Shown here: positions 46,995 through 58,757 of the stretch, piece by piece | How positions within the stretch are numbered: position 1 is the first letter of the stretch | How the letters are laid out: each line of letters starts with the position of its first letter | Assembly (NCBI GenBank): GCA_001683735.1 | Contig: LUGG01000006.1 | Coordinates: forward strand, 1,550,001-1,614,000 | Direction: 5' to 3' | Length of the DNA stretch: 64,000 nt | Origin: Grifola frondosa | Lineage: Eukaryota; Basidiomycota; Agaricomycetes; Polyporales; Grifolaceae | The notes under the pieces: model-generated | Databases searched by the model: none | Told to the model about the DNA's origin: nothing | What the model saw: the letters and a program-made list of their open reading frames with translations, nothing else | Position numbers and translations under genes: made by a program

Positions 46995-47464
46995 GCGGAT
47001 CGTCAGTGGAGAATTCGATGTGCGAGATGCTAGATGACATCACCTAGGATCGAAGTTCCGTCGCGAACTGCGGAGGGAGAACAAGTGACGGGATATATTA
47101 GAATGGAGTAATCCTGAACATACGTGACAGATACCTGCTTATAGCTCCTCCGAACGGTTAAATGCTACGACAAACACCTCGTGCACAGAGGAAGCGGCAC
47201 AATTTCGGTTGATGCCACAGAGATAGTGGTGCTGAAGCTGTGGCCTGAGGCTTGGGCTTGACTGGCTGTCCGAATATGCCGAGTAACCCACCCGGTCAAA
47301 CTCGGCCCAAGCTTTATCCGTATCTGTTCAGACGTTCATCGAAGTTTTGGGACAAATTATTTCGAGTGATCGGTCCCCAAATTTTTGTCGGTGTCCTTCG
47401 CTCCGAAGGAAGAAGATTTAGGAATGTCCATAGCTGTCTCACCAGCTTCTCCGGACATGCCCAC
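46995..47464. other. Intergenic sequence
   Basis: Apart from the target-site duplication copy at 46995-47003, no gene or repeat was recognised. Confidence 0.4.
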
Positions 47465-47790
47465 CTATGCTATCTGTAAAAAGACATACAAAGTCCAAAA
47501 CCTCGCCGGTAACGTTCGACAACTGGAATATAGGACGTAATCTGCAAGTTGCCTAGAAATAGAATACAACCCGTAGTAGATCATCACGTACCGTTTGGCG
47601 GACGCTTGCGAAATCGCCACTGTAGTCTCAGCAATGGCATACTTTACGAACATTGAGTCTTCAAAATCTTTGAGACTCGCCTCAATGGTCTTCAGGAGGT
47701 TTGGCGGGATCGTATATAAGCCTTTGGCGGTAGAAATGCAAGAAAGCATTGTTATATCCAGGTTCGCGACGAATCGTTGCGAACGGATGG
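47465..47790 (-). pseudogene. Two-exon gene remnant of unknown family
   Basis: A minus-strand stretch from about 47790 reads TTIRSQRFVANLDITMLS, then IPPNLLKTIEASLKDFEDS and VKYAIAETTVAISQASAK. It ends at a GTACGT donor (47591). An acceptor CTAG at 47553 joins, in phase, an exon reading QLADYVLYSSCRTLPARF to a TAG at 47465. Upstream the frame is closed by TGA and there is no ATG before the good sequence, so the 5' end is missing or spliced from further right. The family is not recognised. Confidence 0.3.
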
Positions 47791-48184
47791 TAGTAACTGG
47801 CAGTCATGTGACCGCGACTTAGGTGTGACTGTTGACGCGGCACCGTGACGCTCAAGTTCAAGTTGTGGCAAGTTTTCGGAAGAGACAGTCGCTCCTCTGA
47901 GTTCATTCATCGAACGCTGTGAAGAGCATCACGCACAGACATTTAATTTTCATTTTATACGACTCTCTTTCGATTGAATCTCACTGTTCCACGATGTTGT
48001 GCCACTTCATTGTCTCTAACCAGCCACAAAACTTTGCTACCCGCGATACGCGTGGTTGGCAGACGTCGCAGACAAAGGATTAAGTACCGTGACTGTCTCG
48101 CGGCAAGTGTGGCCTCGTAACGAGCGTAATAAAGTTCTCGCTCTCTCTTGTACCGTACGTCTACTCTCACTCTCAGTCACTGCT
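47791..48184. other. Upstream region of the FunK1 gene
   Basis: No gene was seen. Likely promoter of the gene starting at 48185. CTCTCTCTTG and CTCTCAC runs lie at 48140-48180, just before the ATG. Confidence 0.35.
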
Positions 48185-50804
48185 ATGTCTCATCCTGAGC
48201 ATCCTCAAACACCTTCAGCGGCCGGTAGCCTCCTCACGAACAGACCGTCTACTCCTACTCAGCTCCATCGTACACCCAATCCGTCCATTCCTCGGTCAGC
48301 AAAGCAGTCGAGCACTCAAGAACGAGCTGTCAGCGAAAAGCACAATAAACTGACCAAGCACCGCATTCAACTAGCCAAAGAAATGCAGGGTGCATTCGTT
48401 GAAGTTGAGCTTGTTGTGTTCAACAAGAAATACACGCCATCCAACATTCGTGGACCGCCACGCAATAAGGCTTTCAAGTTCAACGTCAAGTTTAAATCGG
48501 AGAAGAACATGTATTCTGGGCTTGTATGTACTGATTTCTTGTACATGAATTGAATATTGAACATTTGTGGCAGTGCGATGGATTAAACAATGCTCTGCCG
48601 CCAGAATCGGGCTTCGTCGTGAAGGACACTGGAAACTGGGAAGATTTGACGGCCGATGCTGGAAATCACAAGCGCAGGAACGATAAACAGCCAGCCTTAG
48701 GAATTTATCCGACCAATGATGCGGCCCTTGCTGCATTTACACTTGACAAGAAGACCCTCAATCAGAGCAAAGGCACTTCTATCGATGCCAGGCGTCCTCA
48801 CATGGCGAAGGTTTCCTGGGCTTGGTTGTCCGTGCCGACGGAGGTCAAAGCCGACGACTCGATGGCCGCCTTCTCTTATGCGGACGGAAAGGAATTTCTG
48901 CCCGATAACGATGCAGCTCGGAAGGCGCGAGGTCAGTTGGCCGATTACGCAATGCATGTCCTCGCACGCCAGCACCGCCAATTCCTCTTCATGATTGCTA
49001 TTTGCAGGGATCGTGCCCGTTTATTGCGTTGGGATCGGGTTGGTGCAGTGGTGTCGAAGCCGTTCGACTATATTAAATCACCGGAGTTATTGGGTGGTTG
49101 GGTCTACCGGTACGCCAAGATGACTCCTGCTCAACGTGGATTCGACCCCACGGCAACCTTGGCGACATCGGATGAAGTAGACATGCTCAAGGCCGCAGCT
49201 AATTCGCTCACCGGCTTCTCGGAATACGCGAAACAATGCTTGGTAGACATCATCAGACCAGGGTGGCCCATACACAAAATCGAAATCGGTAATGGCGATG
49301 ACAAGCGCTACTTCCTGGTTGGCTATGCGATGACAGCAAGTCTTTCTCCGACAGGACGGGGTACGAAGGGCCTTGTTGCGTATGACATTACGGAGAGAAT
49401 CCCGGTTTTCATGAAAGATACGTGGCTGCCAGACTCAACGGAAATCCATACAGAAAGACAGGTGTACGAACGGCTGCAGCAGCACGGCGCGCAGAACATT
49501 GCAACGCTTCTCTACTCTGAAGATGTGGGCAGTCCAACGCCACAAAGAACACGTACGCAAGACTTGGTTGGTCAATTTGATAAGATGATTCTCGCTCGAA
49601 TCCACTGTCGCCTGGTATTCAAGGAGATTGGACGCTCTCTGCAAATGTATAGAAACTCGAATGAAATGGTATTTGTCATAGCATGCGCTATTGTCGGTAA
49701 GCATTTCTTCATACTCACGTTGTTTCTGCAGACTGACCATCATGATAGCGCACCAGCAAGCATGGGAAAAGGCGGGCGTCTTGCATCGGGATATCAGTGA
49801 TGGGAATGTGTTGATCTACGATGGCTCGAGTGGCCCTGTCGGAATACTCAACGACTGGGACCTAGCAAGATATAAGGAGGAATTGATGAAGCCTGCTATA
49901 CAAAAATCTCGCTCGGTAAGTTCACTCGACATCGTCTATCTGTGTTTCGCAAAATTTCTAATCGGTTCTGTCATCTGCACGGTCTGCAGGGTACGTGGCA
50001 ATTTATGTCCGCGCTCCTTCTCATGCGCCCAGAGAAGCAATACACACTGTCCGATGACTTGGAGTCATTCATCCACCTTGTCAACTGGCTCTCGCTCAAA
50101 TATCATCGGCACAAATTTTCTGATTCTCCAACCGCCCTCGCGTCTTTGATCCACAAAGAATATGATGAATGTTATATCAGCCCTGACGGCTGCTATGATG
50201 TCGGCGGGGAGAGTAAATTAACTCGGATCCAAACAGGACTGCCACCAGTCCAGCTCTCGGATGCATCTGCCCTCGCTACTCTCTTGCGATCGCTCGCTAC
50301 TCTTTTGAAGCTCCACTATGAAACGCTCGATCCATCCCCATTTCTACTCAGCGGCACCGCTGCTTCAACGTCGACAGCTCCCGAAGTGCCGACGCTGTCC
50401 TTGGACCTTCCAATGTTGGTTACCGAAGAAGCTTCCTCATCTTCCAGCATGATCTTTCGCAGCAACCTGGGAAGACTAACGACCCTGTTTTCCACAACCA
50501 CAACTTGGTGATCATGGCTTTTCGCGACGTTGTAGGAAAGGATACGAAAGCTCGTTGGATCCCGAACGATAAGGTATACAACAAGGTCGCCACATATACC
50601 AATTCTGGTACACCGGTTATGAGCGCGTGGAGCTCGGGTACCAAGCGCAAAGCAGAAGAGGTATTGGCCCCTGCAGACAACGAGGAACAACCCACCCACA
50701 AGAAATCCAAGAAGAGTCGTAAGAGGGCTACTGTCAAGAGGAACAAGACGAGCAGATCCACGTCGAATCTCCCTCCTATCGCGGAAGAGGTGGATGATGC
50801 TTGA
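48185..50804 (+). CDS. FunK1-type protein kinase
   Basis: The exons are 48185-48523, 48574-49696, 49749-49915, 49990-50385 and 50448-50804, totalling 794 codons with every junction in phase. The kinase core shows AHQQAWEKAGVLHRDIS with the catalytic DISDGN loop and ILNDWDLA in place of DFG, as is normal for the fungal FunK1 family. This is followed by GTWQFMSALLL and an FIHLVNWLSLKYH helix. The N-terminal region before the core is the usual FunK1 extension. The C-terminus is strongly basic (KKSKKSRKRATVKRNK), a likely nuclear localisation signal. The last intron (50386-50447) has a weak GTGCCG donor; a one-base deletion there would explain the frame change equally well. FunK1 kinases are expanded in mushrooms, and their substrates are largely unknown. 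Confidence 0.85.
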
Positions 50805-51359
50805 AGATGTGGGTGAGGGGTGGACGGTGGTGGGCTATTTATTTTATTGTATTTATGTCTTTGCGGAGGATCATTGTACTAAAACGAATGACACCTACTC
50901 GCACGCCGCATACAGTGCTCATCAGACAACAAAACCAGAGGGGCTGCAGCGGTGACACTTGAACACGGGTTTAAGATTGACAATCGTGTCCGTATGTTCG
51001 CCGGCGTGAAGCGGCGGGCAAGGTATTCGAAAGCCGCGATTGTTCGATGAGGCAATTTGATGAGCAGAAGGCGAGTTACAAACTATCGATCAATCTTATC
51101 ACGGTTGTAGTATATGCATTCTTTGATGATGGGAAACATAGCAAGCAGGTCTTTTGCTCTGTGTCCTCAAAACTATCATTCTTGAACAAAGTTTTCTTCC
51201 GCGATGGTGGGAATTTATTTATTTATTTATTATTTATGTCTCACTTAAATAAACACTCCCGCTCAGCGATCGCTGAGTCACTCAAATTTCGAGTTCGTGC
51301 GATCATCTTGGACGCGTGCTGAGGAGTGTCTAGTGCGTTGGACGAACATCAAAAAACGA
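50805..51359. other. Intergenic region between FunK1 and pyridoxal kinase
   Basis: It contains an (ATTT)n stretch at about 51216-51240. No gene. The last 100 bases should hold the pyridoxal kinase promoter, but no clear TATA box is seen. Confidence 0.4.
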
Positions 51360-52705
51360 ATGACGAGACGGACGAGACGAGTTCTCAGCATACAATCTCA
51401 CGTAGCATTTGGCTACGTTGGTGGAAAAGCCGCTGTTTTTCCTTTACAATGTCTCGGGTATGATGTTGATGTACGTACCCTATATCTGTGAATATCAAGC
51501 CTGCCGCATCATTCTTATCGCCTCGCAGGTAGTCAATTCTGTAAATTTCTCCAACCACTCCGGTACGTCAGTTATTGTGACGATGGCCCCTAGGTTGATC
51601 GTTTGTCATAGGATATGGCCGATTTGGTGGATCAAGAGCCAGCGCCACAGAGCTCTCCAGCATCTTTCAAATAATGGAGCAGAATGGTTTGCTAATACCC
51701 GAAAGACTGCTAACAGGTTGCATCTTCGCTGTGACCATAATGTAAATATTAAACTCGTTGATTGTAGGCTATATTCCTGGTGCAGAAGCATTATCTGCGG
51801 TGAAAGAACTGGCGGAGAAACTCCGTCAGAAAAACCCCGAGCTTCTCTATCTACTTGACCGTAAGCACATCGTGACCATAGTTAGGGGCATAAATCTAAT
51901 TACCATGCCTAATCAGCGGTGCTGGGAGACGCAGGAAAGCTATATGTCGCCCCAGACGTCATACCGATCTATCGTTCCGCCTTACCATACTCCACGATAA
52001 TTACACCCAATTGGTTCGAAGTAGAGTGAGTGAGGGCAATTTGCAATATGATCTACTGAATAATCATTTCTGCACGATCGCAGAGTCTTAACAGATGTTC
52101 AGATATCAGACCCAGCATCGCTTCGTCGGGCAATCAGGATTCTGCATGACGAGTACCGAGTACCAAACGTCATCATCAGCTCCATCCCTCTCAAGGCATG
52201 GCTCAAGGAAATTCTGCCCACTCATGTCCAACCTTCAGTCGCCGCTGCGGATGACCAGTTCCTCGCGTGCATCTCTTCGTCTTCTTCGGAAGATGAGACA
52301 GGACGCAAAACGCGTTCCGTGCACGCCAGCTGCCTACCGTGCCTTCCGGGATATTTCTCTGGTGTCGGGGACCTGTTCTCGGCTCTTGTGCTTGCGCACT
52401 TCCATCCGTCCGCAGACAGCTGCGCAGATGACACAGAGACGCCGCTTTCAAGGGCTGTGTCGCACGCACTCACGAAGACGCATGCTATCTTGACGCTCAC
52501 ACACGAGTATTCGGAAGGCTTGCCGGAGGATGAGCGCCTCGCCACGGATGAGGAGCTGGACGCTCGTGAGCCGGAACGGAAGGTCAGGCGGATGAAGGGA
52601 AGGGAACTCAGACTTATTCAGTCTCAGGATATTATTCGAGGCGTTACGCCTGTGGAGTATAGGCGGATGGAACTGTGGACAGATTTTTGGGTCGTAGAGG
52701 ATTGA
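51360..52705 (+). CDS. Pyridoxal kinase (vitamin B6 salvage)
   Basis: The exons are 51360-51470, 51529-51562, 51612-51716, 51768-51860, 51917-52025 and 52084-52705, totalling 358 codons in frame. It phosphorylates pyridoxal, pyridoxine and pyridoxamine with ATP to make pyridoxal 5'-phosphate in the cytosol. Family landmarks in order are [71 protein letters not shown] and [17 protein letters not shown], the last containing the GTGD-like anion hole and catalytic Asp (here G-V-G-D). Length is typical for fungal members. A charged stretch of about 50 residues near the C-terminus ([18 protein letters not shown]) is longer than in bacterial enzymes. The gene is convergent with the membrane-protein gene that ends at 52821. 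Confidence 0.93.
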
Positions 52706-52820
52706 ACTATCCAATAGCGTGTTCTGGCGGGCAAATATAGCGGTCGTATTATAGTATGGAATATTTACTGGTACAGGTACATTCTTAAATTCCTTTACCC
52801 CAGCAACACGTCCACAAATA

Positions 52821-53760
52821 TCATTCCACTGACACATCTGTAGGCCTACGATGCCGTTTCCTGCGAAAGTAAACGAGAGTGCCGAAACCCAGAGTTAGCA
52901 GAACTGCGCCCAGCACCGCTCCAAGTACTTCCGCAGCAATGTCCCCACTTGAGTGCGTCGTTCGGGAATTGCTTGGCTGAGTGGGAGATGATGTCGCAGA
53001 GCTTGTTGGCAATGAAGCTGAAGGCGGCAGCGAAGGAGAGACGACTGGGGTTGTACTTCGGTGGGTATCAACTGCGTGATCAGAAGAGGAAATGGAGCGG
53101 ATCACCTACTTGTTATCGGATGCTTCAATCGTGATCGAATCAATATCTAGTCGTGTGGGCTGGTCGGTTACAACGAAAGTAATCGCCAATGTTGTGTCTT
53201 CGTCCTCGTGCAAGCCAATTGCTGATATGACGCCCACAGAAGTGTTGACAAGTGTAGTGATCGAAATGACCGGGTCCGATGTGGAAAGTGATATATTTGC
53301 AATAGCCGTGGATGACGACGACGTGTTGATAAACAGAGACAATGCTGCGAAACAGTCCAGACCAATAAGCAAAGCATGACTTCGACAATCATCATCGATG
53401 TCGCACCTCTGACTGTCAGGAACAACTGCGGGATCAAGTCTCCACCTCCAACTGTCGGTCCCGATGTAGAAGTGATGGAACCGCCGGAGGCATTTGCAGA
53501 TCTGAGAATTTGCCTAACAATGTCGAGAGTCGAGACATCGAGTGACTGTCGAGGTTCTAATCGAAAAGACAGACGCACCATGAACTAGTGCATGCCGCGG
53601 TGCTAGCCGGGTTGAGTGTCACATTACATGCCGGCGGGATGTAGGTAATGTGGGGATCGGTATTGTCCACAGTAACGTTGAGAGCTCGTGTTGTGGCGAG
53701 AGTCCATGCACACTGTCCGAGGACAAAAAACCGAGGGTCCAGTACAGCCCCCCAGTGCAT
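52821..53760 (-). CDS. Single-pass membrane protein, basidiomycete extracellular family
   Basis: The exons (minus) are 53760-53579, 53513-53407, 53344-53110 and 53055-52821, totalling 253 codons in frame. The N-terminus has a weak hydrophobic stretch (FFVLGQCAWTLATTRA) that may be a signal peptide. It is followed by LNVTVDNTDPHITYIP, the 'NVTVDDTD-P-I-Y' opening common to many mushroom membrane proteins. The ectodomain has many Asn-x-Thr/Ser sites. A Ser/Thr/Pro stem leads to a transmembrane segment (VLGAVLGAVLLTLGFGTLVYF) and a short basic tail. Likely located at the cell surface, with role unknown. A true start upstream of 53760 is possible. Confidence 0.7.
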
Positions 53761-54331
53761 ATCAGACTATCATGAGCTGGGGGATTTGATCAAGCGTCCA
53801 TTAGTGCGCATCCTGCTTGCAGGTACACATCTGTCCGGAGCCTCCATGACAACCCGTTGTTAGAATCTAATGCCGCTCGCATGACCATGCTTATCCAGGA
53901 AGTGTACCTTGCAACATAGAATACGTACCATACCCCCATTTAATCGCAATGATTAGGATCAAACACACGGAGAGTTTGGAAAAGGCTCGACATTTTCATC
54001 AGCGCTACCGTATCTGACATGACAGATGGAATGCACGAAAGCATGATATTTAAATTGTGGAAATACCCACATAAGATAATGTGATAATTTATGTAATAAC
54101 AAGGGATATGCCCAGAATCATGTTGTTGCTATAATTAATCCAGGGGCAATCAAAATTCTAAGTGCCGTAATTGCCCGTTGTCGTTGCCGCTCTTCTTTGC
54201 GCAATCTCTCCCTCCTCGAGCTCCTCGAATTTTCGGTTTTGGTTGGCATCGAGCCATCGTCCTCGCTTCGTCTGGGGACTCTCACTTTCATTCATCTTAC
54301 ATTCGTTTCTACCCGCGAAAACTCTGTTAAA
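53761..54331. other. Divergent intergenic region between two membrane-protein genes
   Basis: This is a 571-bp AT-rich gap that must hold both promoters. No clear TATA box. The leader before 54332 is CT-rich (CTCTCCCTCCTCGAG near 54205-54220). A short minus-strand open start at about 53990 does not extend. Confidence 0.4.
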
Positions 54332-56607
54332 ATGTTGGACTCTGGCAGACGCTTGATACATCGTCGCGTTAATGCAGGTGGAGCGCTGTTGCGCAAAGGC
54401 TTCACCCCGACCGCCATATTCACCACATACGATACTGCTACCAATGGTGCTGCTACCACATCTCCTGCCACATCTGGTGAGTTATGTTGCCAATGTTTCA
54501 CTTTCATATCCTCCTCGAGAACCAGCATGCTGGGGGTGCTACGGCGGATTGCAGTGAGAAGGAGTGCCTCCTTGGATGACATGTGCATATTGTTGGCTTC
54601 TCAATAGGGGGAACGCAGGATTGGATGCGCGCAGGAGGGTTGTCAAGCTTAAAGTCATTCATCGTACTTGTGGATCATGTCTCCGAGCGAAGCCAAAGCG
54701 AACTTCTATATGCCAATTCTGGCGATATCACATTTCACGTATTCTGCCATGATTTATGTGGCGTTGTCCAGCGTCCGTGCTGAAAGCGGTCCTATAAAAA
54801 TTGTGGGCGAACTGTTTCAATCATGAATCGTCCCTTTCAAGCTCCTAAAGAATTGCCGGAAGTTATGCTCACCTATGCATTTTAGTTCCTGCGGCCACGA
54901 GTGCTATTCCAACTGCCCCTGCAGTTAGCACAAGCTCCCCACTGCTTTGCCCACTTCATCTACCCCCATACCTGCTACGACTTCCACTGCTGCCGCCGCC
55001 ACTGCTACTAATACCTCGACTTCGACGCAGAGCACATCTTCCGCGGCCTCCAGCACGTCAACATCGACATCGCCAAGTTCTACACAGACGTCGGTAACTC
55101 AAACGTCTACCCCTGCAGCCTCGACCTCTTCAAGTTCTAGTCCGAAAGCAGCTGTCAACACGTACACGAGTAGCTCTTCAATTACGCCGGCAAACACAGT
55201 TACCGCCACTTTGACTCAAACTGGTGCAAATAGTGCGGCTTCTGCTGGTGCTGCTAGTCCTTCGGTCACAGGAACCTCGTCAGGAGTTAACACCGGCGCC
55301 GTGGTTGGCGGTATCATTGCTGCCGTCGTGGGATTGGGTGGTATCATTTTCGCAGTTGTGTATTTCATGGTAATATCATTATGACTTATTTCTCGATCCA
55401 TGCTCACGCTCACGATATCAACAGCGTCGGCGCCGCTCTGATGACGACATTGACGAGGATTTCAACGCGCAGGCATTCCGACGTCAGTCTGCGGTTCTGG
55501 CAGATGATATGACAACCTCGAGCGGACCCAACTATAGCGGACCCAATTATGGCGGCCGCGGCACTACTCCTCGCCCTCCGACAATGATCGAGCAGAGGAT
55601 GGCTAACGTTCCCATGTCCTACGGAGGCCAGCAGCCTCCCGTGGCTCAGGTCTATGGCACGGACCCCAATGGATACAATTATGCCGCCCATGCCTCGTTT
55701 ACACCTGGCCAGGTGATGCCCGCACCCCATTGACAGTCAATTCAGCTAACCCGTTCTTCACGCCCTATGGCGAGTCGCCCATCGGTTCCCCGGTCTCTGT
55801 CGCGCCTTATGATTCTGCGTATGATGCTCAAGGCAGGATGGTTCAGCGTCAGCCTTCGTATGGCGCGGCTTCGTACCTCTCCAGACAACCGTCGATTGGC
55901 AACGCAATGGACACTCCAAATGAAGCCCATTATGTCGACTTGAGCAGGTCGAGCGTGACGCCCTTCCAGGCAGCCCAGTATGAGGAGATTTCACGTCGCT
56001 TGAATACTGCCCCTCCCATCTCCATGCCAACCCCAGCTATTGAGGAGGAAATCGCTGCATATGACGAGAAAGCGCCTGTCCCCCCGCAGAAGGATTCGTT
56101 CGGCCAATCGGTTGAGTATGAACCACAGTATCTAGCTGTGCAGCCTGCTCCGCTGGAGCATTCTCTTCCTGAATCGCCGTTCGCCGATCCCAACATGCAG
56201 GAACAGCCTGTCTCCGGAAAGGAACCCGTCACGCAGGAGCAAGATGGACATGCCTCAGTCCTCGCTGAGACTGCACTGTCCATCCATGACTCTTTCCCTC
56301 AGCCCCCGTCTGCGAGCTTCGCCGGCGCACCCCGCATCACGTCCACTCCGCCTATCCTCCCTGAGATCCAGGCACGCCCGTTCTCGCCGGTGACATACGA
56401 GTTCCCAAATGTTCCTGGGAAGCCCTCGCCTTCCCTCTCTCTTCATCGGTGACCGTCCCTTCCCCGCCGCCTGAGGCTCACTTCCCCGACACCCCCTCCG
56501 GCAAGGAACCTGCGGCTACCCTGCGCCAGCAGAATGGGCCCGGTGCCAAGAGGCCGGATACTGTGTACACAGTCTACGACGACGAAGATGCGTACGGCGG
56601 CATCTAA
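54332..56607 (+). CDS. Ser/Thr-rich single-pass membrane protein with cytoplasmic tail, three frame breaks
   Basis: Exon 1 (from MLDSGRRLIHRR) ends at a GTGAGT donor (54479). An exon from about 54606 reads GGTQDWMRAGGLSSLKSFIV then SQSELLYANSGDITFHVF. An exon from 54888 opens VPAATSAIPTAPAVS into a long Ser/Thr stem. A transmembrane segment (GAVVGGIIAAVVGLGGIIFA) is followed by an intron (55370-55426) and an RRRRSDDDIDEDF tail. The tail is long, Pro-rich, and ends TVYTVYDDEDAYGGI, a C-terminus common in mushroom membrane proteins. The frame breaks at the C4 run 54937-54940, the C4 run 55725-55728 and about 56427-56442. One extra C at each of the first two restores the frame exactly, so assembly error is likely. 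Possible cell-wall sensor; function not established. Confidence 0.65.
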
Positions 56608-57450
56608 ACGATTGAACTGTACCATGATCCACTTCGCTGAGCCGGAGGGAGCTATCTGTTCCTGATCTGAACGAACGTGCTGTACCAATTCTTCGTTGCT
56701 TTACGTGAACCCGTGTTTTTCTTCGCCCACGCTAGCGTGTTAGGTTAGGTGTGCTGATGTATGTGGCAGTGGGGCAGAACTGGCTTCTCTGGGCATACAC
56801 GCGCACCTCACTTGCCTGTTGATTTTCACATGCATACATCTACCGACTTAATCTTTTTTTTGTGTTGGTAGATTTTAGTTGTGCTGCCTGCATGACTGCT
56901 CTCGACGAGACTCTTTCCTTACGATTGCTCTTCTCTTGATTACATTCTTTCTTCCTTCCAGGAGACTGCTGTTACATTTTAAACCTCCCCTCCTACTGGG
57001 CAACGAGCCTCACCTCGTCTATACCGAATCCGCGTTACTTGAATTTATGTTTAATAATGTTCTCAGGGCTGCGATGCCTCGTTATTGACGTTGACCTACA
57101 TGTTTCATGTTCTTCTTCACGATTGAAACATGCAATGGTTTCTGTTGTACTAGATTGGGTCAATTTCAAGGTGTATGCGATTAGATTTCTCAATTTGTGC
57201 ATGGTGTCGATCGTGAGATCTGCCCGGCTTGCTGCCGACGTTCGAATATTCTTAGCAGATTTGTTTCTCTTAGTCTTGGCCTCCGTGCTCCGTTGATCAT
57301 TCAGATAACTTTCGCCAGACCCGTTTCTTGTCTCGGGGTCTGAGGTTCATACGAAGCGAGTGGCATCTCCTAGATGAGGTTATTCTCTGGCAATGGTCCG
57401 TCGATTTCTTCGTCCGTCTTTGACCCCCTCCGACGCCTCACCGGTTCAGC
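56608..57450. other. Intergenic region
   Basis: Likely 3' untranslated sequence of the membrane-protein gene, followed by non-coding DNA. A T-rich run lies at about 56850-56862. No gene is supported. Confidence 0.4.
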
Positions 57451-58487
57451 ATGTTTCAGTCCGTCCGTCCCTATGTCTATCAAGCAGAAATGGGGTGAGT
57501 TGTAAGGATATCCTCGCACCGCATATATTCCGATGAGCGACCGCCGACGCAAAGCTGCGCACGGCGGAATTGTCGCTCAGTCCCAGAGCGAACGTTCCAC
57601 TGCCAAATACTTTTTCTGCAATGGGCTGGATGACCCGTGGTTCAAGTTGTAAGATCATTACTTCATGACTGTGTGGTGTATCTCGATGCTGTATTTTGTA
57701 GTCTATCGCAAAAAATTCCCATTGCGGTTAGTCCTCTAATCCTACGAAGCTAGCTTGATTGCTGACCTATTATATGCAGGTTTTTCATGCATCCTGGATC
57801 TCAACGGTTGTCTCCTCCAATTTTCCAATACCGATTTGTCGATACGTTCTGGATGGTACGTACCATCCCATATCTATAATGCTTGGTGATAACTTCGTTG
57901 GATATTTTAGATAGCTACTGCGATCCTGTTCCAGCCGCTGAGCATAGAATATCCTTCATGAACCGGACGCCCGAGCAGACACCTCCGAATATTGCGGTAC
58001 GCCCCTTGAAACGTCCACTAGATATTGAAGACGAACCGCAAGTCGATTGTCGCCCTCGCAAAAGAGCTCGTATCACCAACCCGCGGAAAAATATCTGGGA
58101 GACTCCTGTCGCTTCTTCGAGCACTAAGCCCATAACCGCGGAAGGTTCTGACCGGATTCCATATCTCGATTTACGCAAGCTGTATGCGACGTTCAAGAAA
58201 AGAAGGCCCGATGTCTTAATTTTTGAGAAGATCTCCACTGACCAGTGAGTCTCATTTTAATCGAAGATGTGTGCATGACTAGAACGCTCACGTCATGCTG
58301 AAGGTCTCTCCTACTAAAGTCTCCTAGTTTTTCTGAATTGCTGTCCAACTCAGTCTGCTCGCCGCCTCGGATCTCTGTCTCTGCTGCTCTGCATGCTCTA
58401 CGCGATGTCTCGACGAGTGGTATCGCCAAATTTTCACCTGGATATCAGCATCTTGAGAAGAACTTCTATTGTGGCTATGCAGAATGA
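57451..58487 (+). CDS. Unknown basic protein, multi-exon
   Basis: Exon 57451-57494 (MFQSVRPYVYQAEMG) joins 57538-57648 through a 43-nt intron, giving DRRRKAAHGGIVAQSQSERS. Exons then follow at about 57702-57727, 57780-57856 and 57910-58242 (with RPLKRPLDIEDEPQVDCRPR and KRARIT, a likely bipartite nuclear signal). The last exon begins near 58303 and ends FSPGYQHLEKNFYCGYAE at TGA 58485-58487. All junctions are in phase. No known domain was recognised. The basic Lys/Arg cluster suggests a nuclear protein, but nothing else can be said. Confidence 0.5.
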
Positions 58488-58652
58488 CCCTGTCCCCGTT
58501 CCGCGACCTTGCTCGTTATGTCCTACAGTACGCTGTTCCTGCTGTGTAGAATACTCTCGCTGCTCGATATCGAATTAATGTCTTCATGATCATTCCGATA
58601 TGCATACAATATTGGAGGTTCCATCACGGTGCTAGTAACAATCAGCACAGAG

Positions 58653-58717
58653 CAGTCACGGTGTCGACGCGTGGAGTCACACTGTTCTGTCACGGCTCTG
58701 ACGGTCTAGAGTCGAAC
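58653..58717 (+). repeat. 65-bp GTCACG-rich direct repeat, copy A
   Basis: It aligns to 61670-61733 at about 80% identity: both read CAGTSACKGTGYCGACGCGT, then GGTCAC or GAGTCAC, CTGYGTCACG-like and TCTGACGGTC-AGAGTCGAAC. This copy ends 41 bases before the start codon of the kinase gene at 58758. See copy B. Confidence 0.55.
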
Positions 58718-58757
58718 ATCAACCTCAACTGTGGTTGTTACCATTAGTATCATTGCC

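Noticed and set aside
49730..49748. Acceptor CTGCAG at 49730 in the FunK1 gene
   Set aside because: Using it puts a TGA immediately in frame. The next AG at 49748 restores AHQQAWEKAGVLHRDIS.
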